39,333 bases of DNA from Eshraghiella sp964441705 (GTDB taxonomy: Bacteria > Bacillota > Clostridia > Lachnospirales > Lachnospiraceae): the NCBI GenBank assembly GCA_964441705.1, contig CAYTWF010000021.1, positions 1 to 39,333 on the forward strand. Direction: 5' to 3'. Position numbers and translations under genes: made by a program. Below the pieces are notes generated by a model, which saw nothing but the letters and a program-made list of their open reading frames with translations, was not told where the DNA came from and searched no databases. Within the stretch, counting starts at the first letter, position 1. Each line of letters begins with the position of its first letter. Positions 1 to 6,321 of the stretch are shown in pieces.

Positions 1-190
1 ATTTTAATACCTCCATTGGTTAATATCTTCCGAATGCTTTGTCTACCGGACAACCCTGAGCTAAAGGGCACCAGCCGGGAATCAGCAATCGTGGTTATTT
101 GTTTGTCGCGCGGCATAGGTAATCGAGTAAGTTCGATTCTGGCTCATCTGCTTATTACGCAAATTAGCCGGCACCAACGCGCCGACTAAT
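1..190 (-). ncRNA. Structured 5' leader of the next gene, probably rpsB
   Basis: No coding sequence fits here. Read on the minus strand, the stretch can form a 9-bp stem with one G-U pair (164-172 with 181-189, 8-nt loop), AATCGA/TCGATT (121-126 with 133-138), CCCT/AGGG (54-57 with 65-68) and TTGTC/GACAA (39-43 with 49-53). It ends in a GGAGG ribosome binding site at 10-14 followed by TATTAAAAT, so the start codon lies at or just past the edge. The loop of the first hairpin (173-179) can pair over 7 bp with 14-20, which touches the GGAGG. I recognise no known riboswitch class. That the downstream gene is rpsB is inferred only from B. subtilis gene order (sigD-swrB-rpsB); if so, this may be an S2-responsive autoregulatory leader. 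Confidence 0.5.
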
Positions 191-219
191 ATTGTAGCAT
201 GACAAATCCCCATATGCAA
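191..219 (-). promoter_or_regulatory. Extended -10 promoter for the downstream leader
   Basis: On the minus strand TTGCAT (214-219) is followed after 17 bp by TACAAT (191-196), with TG one base upstream of the -10 (extended -10). Transcription would begin near 184-186, inside the 5' arm of the first leader hairpin. It would let the downstream gene be expressed independently of the flagellar operon. The -35 is weak, so the extended -10 carries most of the weight. Confidence 0.5.
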
Positions 220-255
220 GCATTTTTTAAGGGTTTTCACGTGTTTTTATTGAAT

Positions 256-789
256 TTAATTGGACTTTGTTATTATTTTGGCAAGCTGTTCATAGCTCAT
301 GGATGAATCCACCTGATAATCACCTGTCATTATTCTTTCCGAATACCCATTACTCTCCAGATATCTGTCAAAATCACCTGCATCCTTTATTATTCCAGAG
401 CTCTGTAATGCCTGTGCTACCGCACTTGAGAACATTCCTCCTCTGATTGAAAGAGTTGACGTAACAACAGAATCTGTAGATTCCTGTGTTGGAGCTTCTG
501 TTGTTGGTTCCGGTGTTGTTGACTCCTGTGTTGTTGGTGCTTCGGTGGTCTGATTCTCAGTTGTATTCTCCTCCGGTGTGGTAGTTTCCTGGTTAGAATC
601 ATCCGCTGTAGTTGAATCAGTAAACAAAGCGTCTGGAGTCGTAGTCTCCATCACCATTCCAAGAGCCTCTGCTTTCTTTATTATCTCACTGTTAGTAAGC
701 TTTCCCTTGACATTATAGGTAATCATAAGAATCAATGTTGATACGACTATTCCAATTCCAAGTCCTCTGAGGTAATATTTCAGTTTCAT
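256..789 (-). CDS. Membrane-anchored protein with MltG-N-like (LysM-like) domain
   Basis: This 177-aa protein has one N-terminal membrane segment (about residues 8-25), a long Thr/Pro/Glu/Ser linker (about 46-112) with TTTPE and TTEAPT repeats, and a C-terminal globular part (about 115-175). The last part resembles the N-terminal LysM-like domain of YceG/MltG lytic transglycosylases: 'ALQSSGIIKDAGDFDRYL' followed by a glycine/tyrosine turn 'GDYQV' and a Ser-Tyr-Glu-Gln motif. No catalytic domain follows, so a peptidoglycan or protein-interaction role outside the cytoplasm is more likely than lytic activity. The start ATG overlaps the previous gene's stop by 4 bp and has an AGGTGG site upstream. 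It is the last gene of the flagellar operon. The domain call is from sequence pattern only. Confidence 0.7.
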   Translation of the reverse strand: MKLKYYLRGLGIGIVVSTLILMITYNVKGKLTNSEIIKKAEALGMVMETTTPDALFTDSTTADDSNQETTTPEENTTENQTTEAPTTQESTTPEPTTEAPTQESTDSVVTSTLSIRGGMFSSAVAQALQSSGIIKDAGDFDRYLESNGYSERIMTGDYQVDSSMSYEQLAKIITKSN

Positions 790-1601
790 CGGCGGCCACC
801 TCTGAAAAGGTCTATTACAAGCTTAACCTCGCCAATGCCAAGACCCAGCTCCTTGGCGATCTCAACATTTGACTTGCCCTGAGCATTAAGCCGAAGTATC
901 TTCTCATTATTATTACCTGTTTCAAATTCCTTTGGGTCCTTATTATCTTCCCTTACAGTCTCTTTTTTCACCGCAGTTCTGGTTCTCTTAGCTGCTGTTC
1001 TGGCTGTTGGAGTTTTTTTCTTAGGCTTATCCTCCACTGCTGTTTCATCTGCCGCAACACCATCTGATACTGTCTCAGCAGCTGCATCAAGCTGGTCGAG
1101 TACTTTTTTGCCAGGTGTCTTTGCTGCGGTTTTTTTCTCAGATTTCATAATTGCTTCACTGGCCATAAAGCCAACGTCTGATGATTCTTCAGCTGTAGCC
1201 GCGCTGTCAAGCTTAACAACCTCTTCAATTTCTTTTTTGGCAGCATTAATATCCCTGACAGTTATATTTATTTCCTTTTTTTTCTCATTAAGCATATCAT
1301 AAAGGAACATAACCTCATTATGATTCTTATTGATTTCCCCGAGAATAGTTTCTGAATATTCATTCATTTCATTCATTTTCTGGGCAGATATTTTATCAAG
1401 ATTCAATTCAATTCGTTCCTTGACATCCTCCATCTGCTCATCAAATACAGTCAGAATCTGTTTTTTAATATCATCCTTCTGTTTGTCTGTAAGCTCTGCC
1501 TTTGAGTTTGAGGTTTCTCCATCCTTTCCCGATGAAAATACAAAGCTTGCTACGATAACTATTAATCCAATTAATAGTAAAACAACTTCTAAACCTGTCA
1601 T
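786..1601 (-). CDS. SwrB-like membrane-anchored coiled-coil protein
   Basis: The 271-aa product has one N-terminal membrane helix (about residues 4-22), a long charged helical or coiled-coil region (about 36-130), a Lys/Ala/Thr-rich linker (about 155-225) and a C-terminal helix-turn-helix-like motif 'ILRLNAQGKSNVEIAKELG' ending in basic residues. This layout (membrane anchor, coiled coil, short C-terminal HTH-like segment) and the place just after the sigma-28 gene recall B. subtilis SwrB, which promotes flagellar basal body and export-apparatus maturation. The linker makes it longer than SwrB. I recall a DUF6115-type annotation for such proteins but cannot confirm it. It follows the 1613-1915 gene by 11 bp and has an AGAGGA ribosome binding site. 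Confidence 0.75.
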   Translation of the reverse strand: MTGLEVVLLLIGLIVIVASFVFSSGKDGETSNSKAELTDKQKDDIKKQILTVFDEQMEDVKERIELNLDKISAQKMNEMNEYSETILGEINKNHNEVMFLYDMLNEKKKEINITVRDINAAKKEIEEVVKLDSAATAEESSDVGFMASEAIMKSEKKTAAKTPGKKVLDQLDAAAETVSDGVAADETAVEDKPKKKTPTARTAAKRTRTAVKKETVREDNKDPKEFETGNNNEKILRLNAQGKSNVEIAKELGLGIGEVKLVIDLFRGGRR

Positions 1602-1612
1602 TATTTTATCCT

Positions 1613-1915
1613 CTAAATTTTCACATCAAAAGTTGCATGGCCTTTGATAATGACCTTCCCGTCTTCTTCTTTTTTTTCTTTTCTCTTTCTATTGCTTTCC
1701 TGATATGTACCACGTCCACCCTGACTTGCATCAAATTTTCCCGGCTTATCAGCCTCTTCTCTTTCATATACCCGCTCAGGTCTGGCTTCAACCTGTTTCT
1801 CGATACTCTGTGTAATATTCTGCTGTTCTACCATAGGTCTGGCATCTTCAGCCTGCTTAATCGGTGATATATCCTGTGTCCTTCCGATTGCAGCAGTATA
1901 ATCTACTGGTCTCAT
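1613..1915 (-). CDS. Small charged protein of the flagellar operon end, function unknown
   Basis: A 100-aa hydrophilic protein without signal or membrane segment. It begins 'MRPVDYTAAIGRTQDIS', is rich in Glu, Arg, Lys and Gln through the middle, and has a Lys/Arg/Glu run at about residues 75-86 before a short hydrophobic end 'IIKGHATFDVKI'. A good site, AAGGAGAGG, precedes the ATG. Small proteins with a similar 'MRP(V/I)D' start occur after fliA and a DUF342 gene in other clostridial flagellar loci, as I recall, but no function is known to me. Its place between fapA and the SwrB-like gene suggests a flagellar or surface role. Much of it is probably disordered or helical. Confidence 0.75.
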   Translation of the reverse strand: MRPVDYTAAIGRTQDISPIKQAEDARPMVEQQNITQSIEKQVEARPERVYEREEADKPGKFDASQGGRGTYQESNRKRKEKKEEDGKVIIKGHATFDVKI

Positions 1916-1946
1916 AGTACCCTCTCCTTCTATACCCGAATATATG

Positions 1947-3545
1947 TTACAGATTAATCTTTACAATATCAAGTCCTTTTTTAACGTATTGGCAATAATC
2001 ATTTTTATCCCTTATAAAAAGACTCCGGTCTCCAAATTCTATTTTCACTCCCGGATAAATGGACCCGGTTATCTTAATTCTGGCATTGGCATTCTCATGG
2101 GCAAGTGCAGAATTCTTTGTATATTCTTCCTTCATTGCCTTCAATGACTGTTCCATAAGAATCATATTTTTCATTGTTTTCTGCATAAGCTCAGTTTTTA
2201 CAGAATCCAGCTTGCCTTCTACTTCTTTTTTCTTACGAAGCAGCTCAACTATCTGCGCAAGCTTTTGTTTGTCCTGCGCTGTCTTGGTTAAATCCTTACG
2301 CAACTGTTCAATTCTGCTTACCAGCTCTGGGTCTGTTCCCACGCCAATAACTGTTGTTGTACCCATATCTGAACCCACTGTCTTGGCTGTAAGAGTAATA
2401 CCGGCACGAACCATACCTCCAATGAGATAACCATTCTTGCCATGAACCTCAATGCTTCCTCTCGCGTTAACACGACTATGCATAATTGCATCTGTATCTA
2501 TATCTCCACCTGCAATAACCGTAGCATTCTCTATAAAAGAAGCCGCAATATTGCCGTCTGCTTTAAGAATTCCTTTATTCATGCCCTGAATTCCACGCTG
2601 TAGAATAATGTTACCGCCTGCAACAATCTCTGCACCTTCAATCACACCGTCTACAGTAACATTTCCAGTTGCATTAACCTTAAATCCTGCAATAACATTT
2701 CCTCGAATTCTTACATTACCATCATACTGAATATCACCTGTTGTGGTATCAACATCAGTCTTAATCTCATATTCATCGGATACAAATATTTTATCGCCCT
2801 CCAGGGTCACATGCCCTGTTACAAGCGTAATAAGCTGGGTTCCATCATCAGATACCTTGAGATTACGGCTGTATTTAAATGATTTTCTGTATACCTTCTT
2901 AGGTTTAACAGGTGCACCATATATATTAGTTCCCGGTGTTCCAGGATTCTCCGGTGTTATCTGCGCAACTACATCACCCTCAGATACATGGTTAATCATG
3001 TCCAGTTGATGAAAATCAACCGTTCCATCATCTCGTACTTTAGGCTTTGCCGTCAGCTCCGGATTAAAATTATATTTCAGAACTGCATCGTAACCATCCA
3101 CAGGGTCTGTTCCTGTTGCAATTGTTTTTAGCTCAAAATATGCTTTATTCTCAACCAGCTCTTTGATACCTTCCTCATCAATACCATACTTAACCTTCAT
3201 ATGTGAAAGGTCAGACATTATCTCTTCACAGGTTACCTCAGGCATATCCTTCATACCCGGATATATTACCATCTGAAGTTTCATTCCATCATTTTGTGTT
3301 CCATATTCACACCATCCTGAATATGGCACTATAACTGTATCTGAAATTTTAGCAGGCTGCCCATTATATGCGGTTTCATACGCACGTCTTAATTCAACCA
3401 CATTGGCGTAAGCAACATTCTTTTTATCTAGACATACGATTACATCCTCAAGTGTTAATCCTCTTCCGTCTTCCACAGCAGGATAAACATTAAGATACAA
3501 TCCATCATCTTTATTCTCCAGCTGAAAAAAACCATTTCTGTTCAT
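1947..3545 (-). CDS. FapA/DUF342 family polymerising protein
   Basis: The 532-aa protein has the FapA (DUF342) layout: a variable N-terminal region (about 1-170), a central right-handed beta-helix-like stretch of short repeats (about 190-390, with segments such as 'DGNVRIRGNVIAGFKV' and 'VIAGGDIDTDAIM'), then a coiled coil (about 410-480) and a short C-terminal beta part. Family members have been linked to polar landmark or signal-transduction roles in Vibrio (FapA) and often sit beside flagellar genes in Firmicutes. The ATG follows AGGAGTATCC, 13 bp after the sigma-28 gene. A cytoplasmic scaffold connected with the flagellum or with signalling is inferred; no catalytic residues are visible. 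Confidence 0.88.
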   Translation of the reverse strand: MNRNGFFQLENKDDGLYLNVYPAVEDGRGLTLEDVIVCLDKKNVAYANVVELRRAYETAYNGQPAKISDTVIVPYSGWCEYGTQNDGMKLQMVIYPGMKDMPEVTCEEIMSDLSHMKVKYGIDEEGIKELVENKAYFELKTIATGTDPVDGYDAVLKYNFNPELTAKPKVRDDGTVDFHQLDMINHVSEGDVVAQITPENPGTPGTNIYGAPVKPKKVYRKSFKYSRNLKVSDDGTQLITLVTGHVTLEGDKIFVSDEYEIKTDVDTTTGDIQYDGNVRIRGNVIAGFKVNATGNVTVDGVIEGAEIVAGGNIILQRGIQGMNKGILKADGNIAASFIENATVIAGGDIDTDAIMHSRVNARGSIEVHGKNGYLIGGMVRAGITLTAKTVGSDMGTTTVIGVGTDPELVSRIEQLRKDLTKTAQDKQKLAQIVELLRKKKEVEGKLDSVKTELMQKTMKNMILMEQSLKAMKEEYTKNSALAHENANARIKITGSIYPGVKIEFGDRSLFIRDKNDYCQYVKKGLDIVKINL

Positions 3546-3558
3546 AAATTGGATACTC

Positions 3559-4323
3559 CTAATCTGTTAAAATATTCATGTAGCCTCCAAGCTGTTTTTT
3601 CATCTTGGCAAGCGCTTTTGTATGAAGCTGTGATACTCTGGATTCCGATACCTCAAGTACACTGCTTATCTCCTTAAGTGTCATATCCTCATAATAATAC
3701 AGCATGACAACCTTTGATTCCTTTTCTGTAAGCTGCTGCAGTGCAGCACTTATCATCTTTGTAAGCTCTTCTTTCTCCACAACCTTTTCCGGCTGTTCAA
3801 AATGAGAATTGCCTGCCGGGTCCATCTGCATTTCGCTGCCCTGCTCCACGAATTCATCAAGTGATATCAGGTTAGTTACTTTTGTCTGACCCTGCCATGT
3901 ATACAAATCATCAACTGACATTTCAAGCTCCTGGGCTATCTCTTCATCAGTGGCACATTTGCCATTGGCCGACTCAAGCTTAGAACATGCAGCATCTATT
4001 TTCTTCTGTTTTTGTCTGACCGAACGTGGAATCCAGTCCATTTTTCGTATCTGGTCAAGAATTGCGCCTCTAATTCTCAAGCTTGCATAGGTCTCAAATT
4101 TAACATTCTTGCCTGGCTCAAACTTGTCAATGGCATCTATCAAGCCAAAAATACCATAGCTTACAAGGTCCTCATATTCCACATTATAGCCAAGATACAT
4201 ACTAAGCCTGCCTGCTACAAGCTTAACTAATGGTGCATATTCAACTATTATCTGTTCCCTTATCTCAGGGGTCTTTCTGGCCGTATATGCGTCCCAAAGT
4301 TTCTTTCTGGCTTTTTCATCCAT
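3559..4323 (-). CDS. fliA: Flagellar sigma factor sigma-28 (FliA/SigD/WhiG family)
   Basis: A 254-aa group 3 sigma factor that directs RNA polymerase to late flagellar and chemotaxis promoters. Region 2 is clear at about residues 25-100 ('VEYEDLVSYGIFGLIDAIDKF', then 'ETYASLRIRGAILDQIR'), region 3 at about 105-160 ('WIPRSVRQKQKKI'), and region 4 with its helix-turn-helix at about 195-248 ('LKEISSVLEVSESRVSQLH'). Length and order match B. subtilis SigD. It lies near the distal end of the fla/che operon, as sigD does in B. subtilis, where that distance limits how often cells reach the motile state. No flgM anti-sigma gene is nearby. I saw no sigma-28-type promoter (TAAA-N15-CCGATAA) in the window. 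Confidence 0.96.
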   Translation of the reverse strand: MDEKARKKLWDAYTARKTPEIREQIIVEYAPLVKLVAGRLSMYLGYNVEYEDLVSYGIFGLIDAIDKFEPGKNVKFETYASLRIRGAILDQIRKMDWIPRSVRQKQKKIDAACSKLESANGKCATDEEIAQELEMSVDDLYTWQGQTKVTNLISLDEFVEQGSEMQMDPAGNSHFEQPEKVVEKEELTKMISAALQQLTEKESKVVMLYYYEDMTLKEISSVLEVSESRVSQLHTKALAKMKKQLGGYMNILTD

Positions 4324-4364
4324 CTATATATCAGCTCTCTTTCATCTGTCATCTGGCAGAATCA

Positions 4365-4637
4365 TTAGTTATTATCCTTGTTATCGTCATTGCCTGTAGA
4401 AACATCCTCCATCTCACCCTCTGAGGTATTCTCAGGCTCCTTATCTTCTTCTTTGGTTCGTGTATGAATCAAAACTGCTCTGAAAATGGAACCAATAATA
4501 TAGAATCCCAGTAAAAAAGCAAGCACCAGAATCAGAAACTTCAAAGAAGCTGCTCTTCTAATTATAAGAACAATACTGATTACGAGTGCTGCAGATAATG
4601 ATATAATCGCTGGTAAATATTTATATTCCTTTTCCAT
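4365..4637 (-). CDS. Small two-helix membrane protein between cheD and fliA
   Basis: About 90 aa. Two hydrophobic segments (about residues 8-25 and 32-55, counted from the chosen start) are separated by a short basic turn 'RRAAS', followed by a very acidic, Asn/Asp/Glu-rich tail. I recognise no family. Start choice is uncertain: in-frame GTG, GTG, ATG and ATG codons lie at 4649, 4646, 4643 and 4637. The last gives the sequence MEKEYKYLP and keeps the GGTG-type site at a workable distance. It starts 18 bp after cheD and ends 41 bp before fliA. The location suggests a link to motility, but there is no further evidence. Confidence 0.65.
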   Translation of the reverse strand: MEKEYKYLPAIISLSAALVISIVLIIRRAASLKFLILVLAFLLGFYIIGSIFRAVLIHTRTKEEDKEPENTSEGEMEDVSTGNDDNKDNN

Positions 4638-4655
4638 AACCATCACCACATTCTG

Positions 4656-5147
4656 TCAAATAATTTTAGGTTCTTTTCCAACGGCTTTTATTTTAAGGCT
4701 TCCGTCTTCTGCATAGAACTCTATTGTACGTCCATAGTTAAGTCCCGTATCATCTGCGATTATTTTAATTCCAAGCTTATTGAAATTATTTTTTGCTGCT
4801 TCAATGTTGTTGTCCCCGACATTGAGGCTTGGAAGATTAACACCTGAAGACAGCGCAAACATTCTGGCTCCTCCGGCAATCTTTGCAACCATTCTGCTTC
4901 TAACTGCTCCAAGTGCTTCCATTTTCTCTATGACACTGACAATACCTGTATCGCCAAATTTGGCTTTATTGTCATTATTCTTAATTCTTGTGCTGTCCGG
5001 CAGCATATAATGTACCATTCCGGCAATCTTGGTTACCGGGTCATATACACATGCACCAATACATGAACCAAGTCCAAGTGTTGTGAGCGCATCCGGTGCC
5101 TGACATACATTAAGGTCCGCCATTCCAACTTTAATCATATCTCCCAT
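4656..5147 (-). CDS. cheD: Chemoreceptor glutamine deamidase CheD
   Basis: A 163-aa CheD. It deamidates glutamines on methyl-accepting receptors and, in B. subtilis, binds CheC to couple CheY-P level to adaptation. The catalytic Cys29 (in 'TLGLGSCIGACVYD') and His46 (in 'GMVHYMLP') are present, as is Thr21. The later 'KIAGGARMF' and 'VGDNNIEAA' blocks are also typical. It follows cheC by 35 bp. Two starts are possible, ATG at 5147 or 5138; the first is used because the only clear purine run, GGGAG, is too close to the second. The pairing with cheC supports a B. subtilis-type adaptation system. Confidence 0.95.
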   Translation of the reverse strand: MGDMIKVGMADLNVCQAPDALTTLGLGSCIGACVYDPVTKIAGMVHYMLPDSTRIKNNDNKAKFGDTGIVSVIEKMEALGAVRSRMVAKIAGGARMFALSSGVNLPSLNVGDNNIEAAKNNFNKLGIKIIADDTGLNYGRTIEFYAEDGSLKIKAVGKEPKII

Positions 5148-5182
5148 TACAATTAACGCTTCAATTAAGAAGCACTCCCCTG

Positions 5183-5797
5183 CTAGATTCCCAGTGAAGA
5201 AAGTATCTTATCATATGAATCAAGCTCAGGAACCATTACAAAATAACCATTAATCAATTCCTGCTCGCCAAACTGTGTCTGAATAAGAAGTACTTTATCC
5301 CCTATTTTGCCATATTCTATAGCAGGTACGCTTAGCAGTGCTCCCGCCATATCAATGCCCATGCTTGGAACCGTAGGAGAAATTGTAAGTCCTGTAAGCC
5401 CTGATAGAGCTGACAGATACGCTCCTGCGATAATATTACCCATTTCATTAAGAGCAGAAAGCTCCATATCAGTAAATGGGTCATTTTTCTCTCGAGGATT
5501 ATGCATCAATGCATTTACAAGATTATGTGCTGACGGTTCATCCAAAAGAAACATCATCATTCCATTAATGTCACCCTCAAGTCCCAGCAAAATCCCCACT
5601 AAAATAGTATCCTCAGAGCCTATGAGATTAGCAATTTTATCGAACTGAACAAGCTCAACTCTCGGAACACTCATATCGATTTTTTCGTTAACAAGCTGTG
5701 CCAAAGCAGTGGTTGCATTGCCAGCCCCTATATTACCTATTTCCTTAAGCACATCATATTGAGTATCATCAAGTGCTTCAAGTTTGATTTTTCCCAT
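5183..5797 (-). CDS. cheC: CheY-P phosphatase CheC
   Basis: A 204-aa CheC with two copies of the CheC/FliY/CheX active-site pattern. The first runs D15-x3-E19-x2-N22 with Pro45, the second S114-x3-E118-x2-N121 with a following proline. Both Glu-Asn pairs are intact, so both sites may dephosphorylate CheY-P. In B. subtilis CheC is stimulated by CheD, whose gene follows immediately. The ATG has a GGAGAGAG site. The gene lies 30 bp after cheW. A second protein with the same fold, FliY, is encoded at 18291-19586. Confidence 0.96.
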   Translation of the reverse strand: MGKIKLEALDDTQYDVLKEIGNIGAGNATTALAQLVNEKIDMSVPRVELVQFDKIANLIGSEDTILVGILLGLEGDINGMMMFLLDEPSAHNLVNALMHNPREKNDPFTDMELSALNEMGNIIAGAYLSALSGLTGLTISPTVPSMGIDMAGALLSVPAIEYGKIGDKVLLIQTQFGEQELINGYFVMVPELDSYDKILSSLGI

Positions 5798-5827
5798 CAG
5801 GCTCTCTCCAATCCTTTAACTAAAGTC

Positions 5828-6304
5828 CTATGCCGGTTCTTTATCAGTGATAAGAGATAAAAGATTAAGCAGTGATATCAGTTCATCATTATACTTGCCT
5901 ATTGCACTGATATATACCTGTCCATCATCACTTGTACCAACATTGTTCTTCTCTATATCGCCTTCATCAAGTGTAACAACCTCTCTTACACAATCAACAA
6001 GGATTCCTACCATGGCCTGCTGTTCAGGCTTAACAATAATAATTCTGGTTGTACTTGTAACCTCATCATCGGCAAGACCAAATTTTCTTCTCATACTCAT
6101 CACAGGTATTATTTCACCACGAAGGTTAATAACTCCTGTAAAATAGTCCTGTGCCTTTGGAACTCTGGTTATTTTCTGCATTCTTACAATATTATCTACG
6201 TACTTAATATTGATACCATACTGCTCATTATCGATTTTAACCACAATGTACTGCTTGGAGGTAGAAGTCGCTACCTTTGTATTCTGTGCTGTTAATTCTT
6301 CCAT
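5828..6304 (-). CDS. cheW: Chemotaxis coupling protein CheW
   Basis: A 158-aa single-domain CheW that links receptors to the kinase CheA at the membrane array. The typical pattern is visible: 'YIVVKIDNEQYGINIKYVDN' at about residues 19-38, 'VINLRGEIIPVMSMRRKFGL' at about 58-77, then 'VGILVDCVREVV' and a C-terminal 'LLNLLSL'. It follows cheA by 17 bp with a GGGGGT site and is part of the cheB-cheA-cheW-cheC-cheD block. No CheV fusion is seen here. Confidence 0.96.
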   Translation of the reverse strand: MEELTAQNTKVATSTSKQYIVVKIDNEQYGINIKYVDNIVRMQKITRVPKAQDYFTGVINLRGEIIPVMSMRRKFGLADDEVTSTTRIIIVKPEQQAMVGILVDCVREVVTLDEGDIEKNNVGTSDDGQVYISAIGKYNDELISLLNLLSLITDKEPA

Positions 6305-6321
6305 TTCTCATACCCCCATTT

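Noticed and set aside
121..138. tRNA-like T-loop GTTCGATTC on the plus strand
   Set aside because: It is part of a local inverted repeat; no acceptor stem, D arm or anticodon arm could be built around it.
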